Of a DNA stretch of 64,000 bases, positions 26,080-33,825 are shown in pieces. Under the pieces are notes generated by a model. The model searched no databases. It was not told the DNA's origin and was given only the letters and a program-made list of their open reading frames with translations. The DNA comes from Rhodanobacter ginsengisoli (GTDB taxonomy: Bacteria > Pseudomonadota > Gammaproteobacteria > Xanthomonadales > Rhodanobacteraceae), in NCBI RefSeq assembly GCF_042657065.1, contig NZ_JBHSNF010000003.1, positions 538,373-602,372 of the forward strand, in the 5' to 3' direction. Numbering within the stretch: position 1 is the first letter of the stretch; every line of letters begins with the position of its first letter. The translations under genes were made by a program, and so were the position numbers.

Positions 26080-26661
26080 TCAGTCGAAATCCGCTGCCAG
26101 CGCGCGGCGCTGTCCGGCGCTCAGGCTTGTCGTGATCGGCATCGCCGCCAGGATCGAGGCCAGGGTCACCCCGGCACCGGCGTGCCAGTCGGCGATCATG
26201 GCCGGATCCAGTTCGAAGCGCAGGAAGTGCACGGCGGCGGTCTTCTCGTCGTTGCCGCGATCCATGTCCTCGTCGGCGATGGCCGGGACCGGGGCGTGGC
26301 CGTCCACGAGCAGTTCGATGGCGTGCTCGATGCCACGCAGGCGCACCAGTTCCTGCCGGCGCTGGGCCTCGTCGGGAAACTCCACCATCATCGTGGCCTT
26401 GAGATTGCGGCCGTCCGGGATCAGCGGATTGTAGGCATCGAGTTCTTCCTGGATGCCGGCGGCCTCGAAGATGCGCTCGATGCGCAGCATCTCCTGGACC
26501 TGGTATTGCACGGTGTGCCGGTCCTCGAAGATCAGCGTGAGGTGCCCGCCCAGGTGCACCGTGCGTTGCTTCTTGTGCGCGAGTACGCGGGCGCGCAGCT
26601 CGTTGCGCTCCAGTGCATAGTTTTCCAGGCTGAGCAGGTCGGCGCGGGTGAGTTTGTCCAT
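26080..26661 (-). CDS. DUF3501 family protein
   Basis: A 193-residue cytosolic protein of unknown activity. It starts MDKLTRADLLSLENYALERN and contains HLGGHLTLIFEDRHTVQYQV and EMLRIERIFEAAGIQEELDA, typical of DUF3501. The gene starts 2 bases after the stop codon of the Fe-S protein gene, a spacing that implies translational coupling, and the family is usually encoded with that protein and rubrerythrin. An accessory role in the same peroxide- or redox-related function is inferred from context only. Confidence 0.85.
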   Translation of the reverse strand: MDKLTRADLLSLENYALERNELRARVLAHKKQRTVHLGGHLTLIFEDRHTVQYQVQEMLRIERIFEAAGIQEELDAYNPLIPDGRNLKATMMVEFPDEAQRRQELVRLRGIEHAIELLVDGHAPVPAIADEDMDRGNDEKTAAVHFLRFELDPAMIADWHAGAGVTLASILAAMPITTSLSAGQRRALAADFD

Positions 26662-26663
26662 CG

Positions 26664-28004
26664 TCAGATTCCGTAGGCCTTGCGCAGCAGGCTCAGCGGA
26701 TGCTCGGCGGCCGGCTTGTCGTCCAGGCCGTGGGCGATGTGGCCGCCGGCCATCGGGCAGTCGCTGGTGAAGTGGTCGGCTTCGGCCTGGCTGACCCGGC
26801 TCTCCACCGGCCTGGCCAGCTTGCGCGACAGCGCATAGGTCTTGTGCTTGACGCCATAGGTGCCGTCGTGGCCGGAGCAGCGCTCGATGGTGACGACTTC
26901 GGTGCCCGGCACCAGCTGCAGGATGTCGCGCGTCTTCGGCCCGATCTTCTGCACGCGCTGGTGGCATGGCACCTGCCAGGCCACCTTGCCCAGCGGGGTC
27001 GTGAAATCGGTGTCGAGCAACCCGGCCTTGTGCCGTTCGGCCAGGTATTCGAACGGATCGAAGAAGCGCTCGCGCACCAGCGCCACCTCGGCGTCGTCGG
27101 GAAACATCAGCGGCAGCTCCTGCTTGAACATCAGCACGCAGGACGGGACCGCCGCGGTGAAGTCCCAGCCGTCGCGCGCCATTTTCGCCAGCACCGGGAT
27201 ATTGCGCTCCTTGTATTTGCGCACCGTCTGCAGGTCGCCCAGCTCGAGCTTCGGCATGCCGCAGCAGCTTTCCTGCTCGACCAGCCGGGTCGGGATCGCG
27301 TTGTGCCGAAGCAGCGCGGCCAGATCCTCGACCACGCCCGGTGCCGAGTGGTCGCAGTAACAGGTGGCGAACAGCGCCACCTTGCCGCGGGTGCGCCCCG
27401 CCGGGGTCGCCTCGCCGCTGCCGTCGAGGTCGCGCAGGCGCCTGCGCGCGGTGGGCGAGTGATATTCCGGGACGCGTGCGTTGGCGTCGACGTCCATGGT
27501 CTTTTCCAGCAGCTTGCGGGCGCCGGGATTGCGGTTCGCCGCGTTGATCACCTGCACCACCACCGGGATCGAGGCGAGCTTGCCCACGGTGCGCGTGCTG
27601 GACAGGATCTTCGCCGACAGCGGCGCGCCATCGCGTTCGAACGCCACCGCCTTGGCGCGCAGCATCAGGTGCGGGAAATCCACGTTCCAGGGATGCGGCG
27701 GCGTGTACGGACACTTGACCTGGTAGCACAGGTCGCACAGGTAGCACTGCTCGGTGACCTTCGGGTAGTCGGCCTTGTCGACCCCGTCGATCTCCATCGT
27801 CTTCGACTCGTCGATCAGGTCGAACAGGGTGGGGAAGGCGTGGCACAGGCTCACGCAGCGGCGGCAGCCATGGCAGATGTTGAACACCCGCTCCATCTCC
27901 GCGTCCAGCGCCTGCTGATCCATGAACTCCGGCTTGAGCCAGTCCAGCGGATGCCGGGTCGGCGCATCCAGGTTGCCTTCGCGCGTTTCGTGGATCAGGT
28001 CCAT
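26664..28004 (-). CDS. CCG-domain Fe-S oxidoreductase (GlpC/HdrD-like)
   Basis: A 446-residue cytosolic iron-sulfur protein. The N-terminal half carries two cysteine clusters, CHGCRRCVSLCH near residue 45 and CYLCDLCYQVKCP near residue 88, suited to two 4Fe-4S clusters. The C-terminal half has two CCG-type modules, CYCDHSAPGVVEDLAALLRH with ESCCGMPKLELGD, and VPCHQRVQKIG with ERCSGHDGTYGVK; the second lacks a full CCG and reads CSG. This is the layout of GlpC and heterodisulfide-reductase D subunits, but no flavoprotein dehydrogenase is adjacent. Upstream on the same strand is rubrerythrin and downstream DUF3501, so it may relay electrons to rubrerythrin. That role is inference. Confidence 0.85.
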   Translation of the reverse strand: MDLIHETREGNLDAPTRHPLDWLKPEFMDQQALDAEMERVFNICHGCRRCVSLCHAFPTLFDLIDESKTMEIDGVDKADYPKVTEQCYLCDLCYQVKCPYTPPHPWNVDFPHLMLRAKAVAFERDGAPLSAKILSSTRTVGKLASIPVVVQVINAANRNPGARKLLEKTMDVDANARVPEYHSPTARRRLRDLDGSGEATPAGRTRGKVALFATCYCDHSAPGVVEDLAALLRHNAIPTRLVEQESCCGMPKLELGDLQTVRKYKERNIPVLAKMARDGWDFTAAVPSCVLMFKQELPLMFPDDAEVALVRERFFDPFEYLAERHKAGLLDTDFTTPLGKVAWQVPCHQRVQKIGPKTRDILQLVPGTEVVTIERCSGHDGTYGVKHKTYALSRKLARPVESRVSQAEADHFTSDCPMAGGHIAHGLDDKPAAEHPLSLLRKAYGI

Positions 28005-28020
28005 GGTGCCTCCGGTAGGA

Positions 28021-28066
28021 GGGGTCGGAGTGCGTTTTCGTCGCGACGAAAACGCACTCCGACCCC
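28021..28066. repeat. 46-base perfect palindrome between rubrerythrin and the Fe-S gene
   Basis: A perfect inverted repeat with 23-base arms and no loop, beginning GGGGTCGGAGTGCGTTTTCG and ending with its exact complement. It fills most of the spacer between the rubrerythrin stop and the Fe-S gene start (28005-28083). Related GGGGTCGGAGTGCG palindromes are dispersed repeats in xanthomonads. In RNA it would form a very stable hairpin that could stop or stabilise the upstream rubrerythrin message and reduce readthrough into the two downstream genes. Confidence 0.9.
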
Positions 28067-28083
28067 GGTCCGCGATCGGCGCG

Positions 28084-28503
28084 TCAACCCAGTTCGTTCA
28101 GCGCCTTGGTGAAGCGGTTCGCATGCGAGCGCTCCGCCTTGGCCAGGGTTTCGAACCAGTCGGCGATCTCCTCGAAGCCTTCTTCGCGCGCGACCTTGAC
28201 CATGCCCGGATACATGTCGGTGTATTCGTGCGTCTCGCCGGCGATGGCCGACTTGAGGTTGTTCGCGGTGTCGCCGAACGGCAGCCCGGTGGCGGGGTCG
28301 CCGACCGCTTCCAGATATTCCAGGTGGCCGTGCGCATGACCGGTCTCGCCTTCCGCGGTGGAGCGGAATACCGCGGCCACGTCGTTGTAACCCTCGACGT
28401 CGGCCTTGCCGGCGAAGTACAGGTAGCGGCGGTTGGCCTGGGATTCCCCGGCGAAGGCGTACTTCAGATTTTCCTCGGTCCTGGAACCTTTCAGGTTGCT
28501 CAT
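28084..28503 (-). CDS. Rubrerythrin (ferritin-like, no rubredoxin domain)
   Basis: Di-iron peroxidase that reduces hydrogen peroxide. The 139-residue product has a four-helix bundle with the ligands arranged as YAFAGESQANRRY, STAEGETGHAHGHLEYLE, AIAGETHEYTDMY and ETLAKAERSHANRF, the duplicated E-ExxH pattern of the family. The C-terminal rubredoxin domain found in anaerobe rubrerythrins is absent, so it needs an external electron donor; the adjacent Fe-S protein is a candidate. The upstream region carries an OxyR-like site, and oxyR itself is the next gene upstream. Confidence 0.92.
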   Translation of the reverse strand: MSNLKGSRTEENLKYAFAGESQANRRYLYFAGKADVEGYNDVAAVFRSTAEGETGHAHGHLEYLEAVGDPATGLPFGDTANNLKSAIAGETHEYTDMYPGMVKVAREEGFEEIADWFETLAKAERSHANRFTKALNELG

Positions 28504-28599
28504 GACATCACCTCATGGCGTGTGGCTGGGAGGGAAAAGCGAGGCGGCCATGACGGCCGTTGCCGCTCGAGCCTAGTCCGCGCCGTGCACGCGATGAAA

Positions 28600-28635
28600 T
28601 TGATTGTTTCGATGGAACGGATAGCCCCCGGCTAT
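28600..28635. promoter_or_regulatory. Possible OxyR operator upstream of rubrerythrin
   Basis: ATAGCCCCCGGCTAT at 28621-28635 keeps the outer ATAG-N7-CTAT half of the OxyR motif but not the inner T and A. Six bases away lies ATTGATTGTTTCGAT (28600-28614), closely similar to the second half-site in front of oxyR. The pair lies about 100 bases upstream of the rubrerythrin start and overlaps the oxyR stop codon. The usual spacing between half-sites is 7, so the match is imperfect. Confidence 0.4.
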
Positions 28636-29600
28636 CGGGGTTGGCGTTTGCGCGGGGGCGGCGGCAGCGCCGCCGCGGGCGGCGAGGCCGCGGCGTGCGT
28701 ATCCAGCAGATCGGCCGGCAGCTGCCGGAAGACCTCGGCCAGACGCTTCAGAAAGGCATCCATTGCCGAGCTCTTGCGCCAGACCATGGCGACGCGCCGG
28801 CTCGGCGGGTGGCCCTTGAACTCGATCAGGTGCAGGTTCTCGACCGCCGCCACCGGCGGCTTCACCGAGGTGACCGGCAACAGGGTGATTCCCACATTCG
28901 CCGCCACCATCTGGCGCAGCGTCTCCAGGCTGGTGGCGCGGAAACCGCTGCGCTCGCCGGCGCCGGCCATGTGGCACACCTCCAGCGCCTGGTCGCGCAG
29001 GCAATGGCCGTCTTCCAGCAGCAACAGGTTCTGGTTGGACAGGTCACTCAATTTCAGCAGGCCCTGTTTGTGCGCCAGCGGATGCGCTTCGGAAACCGCC
29101 AGCAGGAACGGTTCCTCGAACAGGAATTCGCTGTGCAGGCTGTCCTCGTGCAGCGGCAGCGCGAGGATGGCGGCGTCGAGCCGGCCTTCGCGCAGCAGGC
29201 GCAATACCGCTTCGGTCTTCTCCTCGACCAGCAGCAGTTCCAGCTTCGGAAACGCGGCGCGCACCAGCGGCAATGCATGCGGCAGCAGGTACGGACCCAG
29301 GGTCGGGAAAATACCCAGCCGCACGGTGCCGGACTCCGGGTCCAGCGTGCGCCGGGCCACGCTGCGAATCTGTTCGATGCCGCCGAGTACGTCACGGGCG
29401 CGGATCGCGATGTCGCGGCCGACCTCGGTCAGCAGTACCTTGCGCGGCGTGCGTTCGACCAGCGGCACGCCCAGTTCGTCCTCCAGTTTCTTGATCTGGG
29501 TGGACAGGGTCGGCTGGCTCACGAAGCAGGCCTCGGCGGCCCGGCCAAAGTGCCGGTGCTCGGCAAGGGCGACCAGATACTGGAGATCGCGCAGATTCAT
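28632..29600 (-). CDS. oxyR: Hydrogen-peroxide-responsive LysR-type regulator OxyR
   Basis: Redox-switched transcription activator of peroxide defence genes. The 322-residue product has the LysR helix-turn-helix at the start (MNLRDLQYLVALAEHRHFGR with FVSQPTLSTQIKKLE) and the diagnostic cysteine pair C200 and C209 in LEDGHCLRDQALEVCH, equivalent to C199/C208 of E. coli OxyR, so the disulfide switch is intact. The threonine-rich peroxide-sensing region is present. The C-terminus has an extra Ala/Pro/Arg-rich tail (ASPPAAALPPPPRKRQPR) of about 20 residues. Its own promoter region carries a strong OxyR site. Confidence 0.93.
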   Translation of the reverse strand: MNLRDLQYLVALAEHRHFGRAAEACFVSQPTLSTQIKKLEDELGVPLVERTPRKVLLTEVGRDIAIRARDVLGGIEQIRSVARRTLDPESGTVRLGIFPTLGPYLLPHALPLVRAAFPKLELLLVEEKTEAVLRLLREGRLDAAILALPLHEDSLHSEFLFEEPFLLAVSEAHPLAHKQGLLKLSDLSNQNLLLLEDGHCLRDQALEVCHMAGAGERSGFRATSLETLRQMVAANVGITLLPVTSVKPPVAAVENLHLIEFKGHPPSRRVAMVWRKSSAMDAFLKRLAEVFRQLPADLLDTHAAASPPAAALPPPPRKRQPR

Positions 29601-29619
29601 CGGCCACCTCGGCTAGTCA

Positions 29620-29656
29620 ATAGCTTGAAACTATGATTTCGATGGTAACAATCAAT
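29620..29656. promoter_or_regulatory. OxyR operator in front of oxyR
   Basis: ATAGCTTGAAACTAT at 29620-29634 matches the OxyR consensus ATAGnTnnnAnCTAT at every fixed position. Seven bases further lies ATGGTAACAATCAAT (29642-29656), a degenerate second copy at exactly the expected spacing, giving the full 37-base tetramer site. It begins 20 bases before the oxyR start codon, so OxyR should regulate its own gene here and could also act on a promoter facing the other way. Confidence 0.78.
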
Positions 29657-29659
29657 TGG

Positions 29660-29796
29660 AGCAATGCAAATACAGGGCTTACTCTGCATCCACTCCGATG
29701 GAGTAATACCCGTGCGTCGGAGCCACTCCATCTCCCCCGCAGGCGCACGGGCTACCCCGCCGGCGACGAGCCCAGCCTCGTCGCCGGTTTTTTTTT
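29660..29796 (+). ncRNA. Candidate small RNA divergent from oxyR
   Basis: Between the OxyR operator and the M1 peptidase gene is a 100-base stretch with no convincing reading frame that ends in a strong terminator. It can fold: CTCCGATGGAG hairpin near 29694, an 8-bp outer stem CCCGTGCG (29709-29716) with CGCACGGG (29744-29751), then the terminator stem. This is the arrangement of oxyS in enterobacteria, where a small RNA is transcribed away from oxyR under OxyR control. There is no sequence similarity to OxyS that I can claim, the promoter is weak (TTGGAG then TACTCT), and the 5' end is a guess. Confidence 0.35.
29760..29796 (+). terminator. Rho-independent terminator with no gene in front of it
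   Basis: An 11-bp perfect GC-rich stem (CCGGCGACGAG at 29760-29770, complement at 29777-29787) with a 6-base loop is followed by nine T residues. It is a textbook intrinsic terminator on the plus strand, yet oxyR upstream is transcribed in the opposite direction, so the only transcript it could end starts in the 100 bases after the OxyR operator. Confidence 0.88.
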
Positions 29797-29939
29797 AAGT
29801 CGGCCCGAGGCGTGCCGCCGAGCGCAGTCGATACCTTTGCCCAGCCGCTCGGGCCAGGGCATCCGTGCCTTATGGCACTGGGTCGAAAGTCATTCCGGGC
29901 CCTAGTTTGTGGATCCTCTTCTTTCCAGGTCAGGTCCCC

Positions 29940-32621
29940 ATGCGCCGTCTCGTTCGCCCGCTTCTGCTCACTGCGCTCGCTGCCTGTTGCGGCACCGCGC
30001 TGGCCGCCACCGCCGAGCAGGCGCCGCAAGGTCGCTTGCCGGGCTGGGCCGTGCCGCAGTCGTACCGGCTGGCGTTCAAGGTCGATCCGGCGCAGCAGGA
30101 TTTTTCCGGCACCACCACGATCAGGGTCAAGCTGACCCGCGCCTCGGATCACCTGTGGCTGGACGGCAGCGAACTGAAGGTGTCGAAGGTGACGATCACC
30201 GATGGCGCCGGCAAGGCGCATGCGGGCAAGTACGTCGAGGTGGATCCGAAGGCGGGTGTGGTGCGGGTGGATTTCGGCCGCACGCTGAAGCCGCAGGAGC
30301 TGACCTTGAAGCTCGATTACACCGCGCCGCTGAATGCGCAGTTGCAGGGGCTGTACAAGGTCAGCGCCAAGGGCCGGCCGTACGCGATGACGCAGATGGA
30401 GCCGATCAGTGCGCGCTACGCGTTTCCGGGTTTCGACGAGCCGGGCTTCAAGACCCCGTTCGACATCAGCCTGACCATCCCGACCGCCGAAGTCGGCGTG
30501 GCCAATACCCAGCAAGTGAAGGAGGTCCCCGCCGGCAAGGGCTGGAAAACGCTGACCTTCGCGCAGACGCTGCCGCTGCCGACTTACCTGGTCGCCTTCG
30601 GCGTCGGCCCGTGGAGCATCCAGACGGCGCCGGACATCGCGCCGGATGCGTATCGCTCCCGGCCGCTGCCGCTGCGCGGCATCGCCGCGGCGGGCGAGGC
30701 GCAGCGCATGCAGCACGTGCTGAGCGAGACGCCGAGCATCATCCATGCGCTGGAGAACTACTACGGTTTCGGCTATCCGTGGGACAAGCTCGACGTGCTG
30801 GCCGCGCCGGACTTCGCCGCCGGCGCGATGGAGAACGCCGGCCTGGTCACCTTCCGCGACTGGCTGCTGCTGCTCGACAAGGATTCGCCGGCGCGCAACG
30901 TGCAGGGCTCGTTCAACGTCACCGCGCATGAACTCGCGCACCAGTGGACCGGCGACACCGTGACCACGGCATGGTGGAACGACATCTGGCTGAACGAGGC
31001 CTTCGCGACCTGGATGCAGCAGAAGGTCACCATGGAGGTGCACCCGGAATACCGCGCCGACCTCGACCGCGTGCGCGGCGCCCAGGGGGCGATGCGCAAC
31101 GACAGCCTGGTCAGTGCGCGCCGGATCACCCAGCCGATCACCGGCAACGGCGACATCATGACCGCGTTCGACGGCATCACCTACCAGAAGGGTGCCAGCG
31201 TGATCGGCATGTTCGAGAACTACGTGGGCGAGAAGACGTTCCAGCGGGGCATGCGCGCATACATCCAGAAGCACAAGTTCGGCAATGCGGTAACCAGCGA
31301 CCTGGTCGATTCGATCGCCGCCGCGGCGGACAAGGGCGAAGCATTCAAGCAGGCGTTTCACAGCTTTCTCGACCAGTCCGGCGTGCCCTACGTGCAGACC
31401 CGGCTGGAGCAGAAGGACGGCCGGACCGTGCTGCAGCTGAGCCAGAGCCGTTACCTGCCGGTGGGCAGTACGGGCGACACCAGGCGGGTCTGGGGCGTGC
31501 CGGTGTGCGTGCGCTACGGCACCGCCGACGGCAGCAAGGTCAGCTGCGAAATGCTCGACAAGGCGACCGGCTCGATGGTGCTGGCCGGTGCCAGCCAGCC
31601 GACCTGGATCATGCCGAACGCGAACGCCGATGGTTACTACCGTTTCAGCCTGGGCAGGCAGCAGCTGGCCGGTCTGGCCCATGAGGTCGGCCAGCTCAGC
31701 GACGCCGAGCAGCTCGCCTATGCCGATGCGGTCAGTGCCGGTTTCCAGCACGGCGACCTGGACGCCGGCGACGTGCTGGCCGCCCTGAAGCCGCTGACCC
31801 ATTCGAAGATCCGCGAAGTGGCTACCGCGCCGTTGACCCAGCTCGAATGGATCTACCACCACGAAGCCACCACGGACGTGCAGCGTGCACGGCTGCAGAC
31901 CTGGGTGAAGGACACGTACCTGCCGCGCCTGCAGCAGCTCGGCTACCAGCGCAGGGCCGGCGAAACCGAGGATGCTTCCCTGCTGCGCAGCACACTGGCC
32001 GGCAGCCTGGCCTTCGACTTCAGGCTGCCCGAAGTGCGTGCCGCGCTGCTCGGCCAGGGTGAGGCAGCGCTCAAGCGCAAGGCCGATGGTCGGCTGAATC
32101 TGACCGCCGCCGATCCCGATCTGCTGGGCGATGCGCTGGGCGTGGCGGTGCAGGAGCACGGCAAACCCGCCGTCGAGGCGTTGATCGCCGAGTTGCCGCA
32201 GACCAGCGACGCGGCGCTGCGCAATGCCATCCTCGGTGGCCTTTCCAGCGTGGAGGATCCGGTCCTGGCCGGGCAGGTGCGCAACTTCGCGTTGGACAAG
32301 CAGGTCAAGGTCGGCGAAATGGCGATGTTGCTGTACGGCAGCCGCGATACCCGGGCCCGGCGCGATGCGATGTGGCAGTGGTTCACTGCCCACTACCCAC
32401 AGATCCTGGCGCGCACCGGCAGTTTCTCCGGCGGTCGCCTGCCCTCGCTGGCCGCTGGCGGCGGTTGCTCGCCCGCGGAAGGGGATCGCCTGCAGGCATT
32501 CTTCAAGCCGCGCGCCGGCGACGCGGCCGGCATCGAGCGTGGGCTGGCGCAGACCGGTGAATCGATCCGGTTGTGCAGCGCATTGAAGGCGGCACAGGAT
32601 CCGGCAGCGATCCTGCGTTGA
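29940..32621 (+). CDS. Secreted M1-family zinc aminopeptidase
   Basis: A metallo-aminopeptidase of 893 residues, predicted periplasmic. It has a clear signal peptide (RRLVRPLLLTALAACCGTAL then ALA). The substrate N-terminus anchor GAMEN is at 295-299 and the zinc site HELAH at 330-334, with the third ligand in NEAFATW. The C-terminal helical ERAP-type domain (about 550-893) completes the fold, ending near a CSPAEGDRLQAFF-type segment. The ATG at 29940 is chosen because it places the signal peptide correctly; the open frame from 29865 adds residues that overlap the spacer. It converges on the esterase gene, with a hairpin terminator between. Confidence 0.93.
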   Translation: MRRLVRPLLLTALAACCGTALAATAEQAPQGRLPGWAVPQSYRLAFKVDPAQQDFSGTTTIRVKLTRASDHLWLDGSELKVSKVTITDGAGKAHAGKYVEVDPKAGVVRVDFGRTLKPQELTLKLDYTAPLNAQLQGLYKVSAKGRPYAMTQMEPISARYAFPGFDEPGFKTPFDISLTIPTAEVGVANTQQVKEVPAGKGWKTLTFAQTLPLPTYLVAFGVGPWSIQTAPDIAPDAYRSRPLPLRGIAAAGEAQRMQHVLSETPSIIHALENYYGFGYPWDKLDVLAAPDFAAGAMENAGLVTFRDWLLLLDKDSPARNVQGSFNVTAHELAHQWTGDTVTTAWWNDIWLNEAFATWMQQKVTMEVHPEYRADLDRVRGAQGAMRNDSLVSARRITQPITGNGDIMTAFDGITYQKGASVIGMFENYVGEKTFQRGMRAYIQKHKFGNAVTSDLVDSIAAAADKGEAFKQAFHSFLDQSGVPYVQTRLEQKDGRTVLQLSQSRYLPVGSTGDTRRVWGVPVCVRYGTADGSKVSCEMLDKATGSMVLAGASQPTWIMPNANADGYYRFSLGRQQLAGLAHEVGQLSDAEQLAYADAVSAGFQHGDLDAGDVLAALKPLTHSKIREVATAPLTQLEWIYHHEATTDVQRARLQTWVKDTYLPRLQQLGYQRRAGETEDASLLRSTLAGSLAFDFRLPEVRAALLGQGEAALKRKADGRLNLTAADPDLLGDALGVAVQEHGKPAVEALIAELPQTSDAALRNAILGGLSSVEDPVLAGQVRNFALDKQVKVGEMAMLLYGSRDTRARRDAMWQWFTAHYPQILARTGSFSGGRLPSLAAGGGCSPAEGDRLQAFFKPRAGDAAGIERGLAQTGESIRLCSALKAAQDPAAILR

Positions 32622-32658
32622 GCCGGGTTCGCTCCAGCGTTGACCGCCGCCGTTGACG

Positions 32659-32689
32659 AAGACGCCGGGCCACCGGGCCCGGCGTCTTT
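32659..32689. terminator. Bidirectional hairpin terminator between M1 peptidase and esterase
   Basis: A 13-bp perfect stem (AAGACGCCGGGCC at 32659-32671, complement at 32676-32688) with a 4-base loop sits between the converging genes. Short A and T runs flank it on the two sides, so it can end both transcripts. Confidence 0.75.
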
Positions 32690-33627
32690 CATGGTGTGAC
32701 GACGGACTCCTTCCGGTCGGTGCGGCGAGCCAGCCGCCGCCGCATGAAGCTGGCGACGTCGTCGAGTACCGGGGCCTTGCCACGGAACGGCCGGGACATC
32801 GCCAGCAGGATCGTGGCGTGGCCGGTGTCCGGGTACATCTTCAGTTCGACCGGCTCGCCCTCGCGGGTGAGCGCCGCGGCCAGCGATCGTGCGTTGCGCG
32901 GCCACACCACCCGGTCGGTGGTGCCCTGCATCAGCAGCATCGGCGGTTCGTCGCCATCGACGAAATGCACCGGCTGCGAGCGCAGCTGGACGGCGTGGGT
33001 GCGGCCGAACATATCGATGAAATCGGCATCCTTCAGCGGCAGGAAATCGTACGGGCCGGCCAGGCCGATGAAGCCGGCCAGCTGACGCGGTTGCATTCCG
33101 ACGCCGGCGAGCCAGTGCGCGTCGGTGGCCAGCAACGCGCCGATGTGGGCGCCGGCGGAATGTCCCATCAGGAACAGCGACGACGGATCGCCGCCGTATG
33201 CGGCGGCATGCGCGTGGGTCCATGCGACGGCCTGCGCCGCATCCCGCATGAAGCCGTCCAGCCGCACCTGCGGCCACTGGCGGTAATCCGGGATCACCAC
33301 CACCAGCCCCCGGCGGGCCAACGCTTCGCCGGCCCAGCGGTACCACGCGCGCTTGCCGGATTTCCAGCTGCCGCCGTAGAAGAACACCAGCACCGGCGCG
33401 TTGCGCGCATCGCGCGGACGATAGACATCCAGCGCCAGCCGCGTGGCCGGGTCGAACATCACATCGCGCTGGATCACGACGTCGCCCGGGCCGGAGCTGG
33501 CGTTGAGTCCGCGGAACAGCACCGCCTGGCAACCGGAAAGCAGCGCGCCGCCGAGCAGCAGCAGGAGCGAGGCGAGCAGGCTGCGGCGCGCAAGAGGGCG
33601 GGGCGAGCGGGGATTTTCGGGCGGCAT
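32689..33627 (-). CDS. Lipoprotein alpha/beta-hydrolase (carboxylesterase-like)
   Basis: Predicted membrane-anchored esterase of 312 residues. After MPPENPRSPRPLARRSLLAS and a hydrophobic run comes the lipobox LLSGC, so the mature protein should be lipid-modified. The hydrolase fold shows the oxyanion motif as FFYGGSWKSG (Tyr replaces the usual His of HGG), the nucleophile elbow GHSAG, the aspartate region GTTDRVVW and the catalytic histidine in DTGHATILL. It resembles acetyl-xylan or feruloyl esterases of the BD-FAE group. The start at 33627 is preferred to one at 33681 because lipoprotein signal peptides are short. Confidence 0.82.
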   Translation of the reverse strand: MPPENPRSPRPLARRSLLASLLLLLGGALLSGCQAVLFRGLNASSGPGDVVIQRDVMFDPATRLALDVYRPRDARNAPVLVFFYGGSWKSGKRAWYRWAGEALARRGLVVVIPDYRQWPQVRLDGFMRDAAQAVAWTHAHAAAYGGDPSSLFLMGHSAGAHIGALLATDAHWLAGVGMQPRQLAGFIGLAGPYDFLPLKDADFIDMFGRTHAVQLRSQPVHFVDGDEPPMLLMQGTTDRVVWPRNARSLAAALTREGEPVELKMYPDTGHATILLAMSRPFRGKAPVLDDVASFMRRRLARRTDRKESVVTP

Positions 33628-33825
33628 GCGGGTTCCTGTGGCGGGGATGCGATCGGACGGATGCGGGTGCTCCAACCCCATCTTGCCGTTGGCGGCGTTG
33701 TATGAAGGGTGCGGGGGCGCTGTATCCAGATACGTGGGATGGCCGCCGCAGGATGCAGGCCACGCTGTATGCCTGCCGTCTACCGCCTACACTGTGCCGG
33801 CCGTGCGGCACACAGGGAGAAGGGC

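Noticed and set aside
29633..29905. 90-codon open frame in the oxyR-M1 spacer
   Set aside because: It begins inside the OxyR operator, runs across the terminator stem and T tract, and has no ribosome binding site or recognisable protein features.
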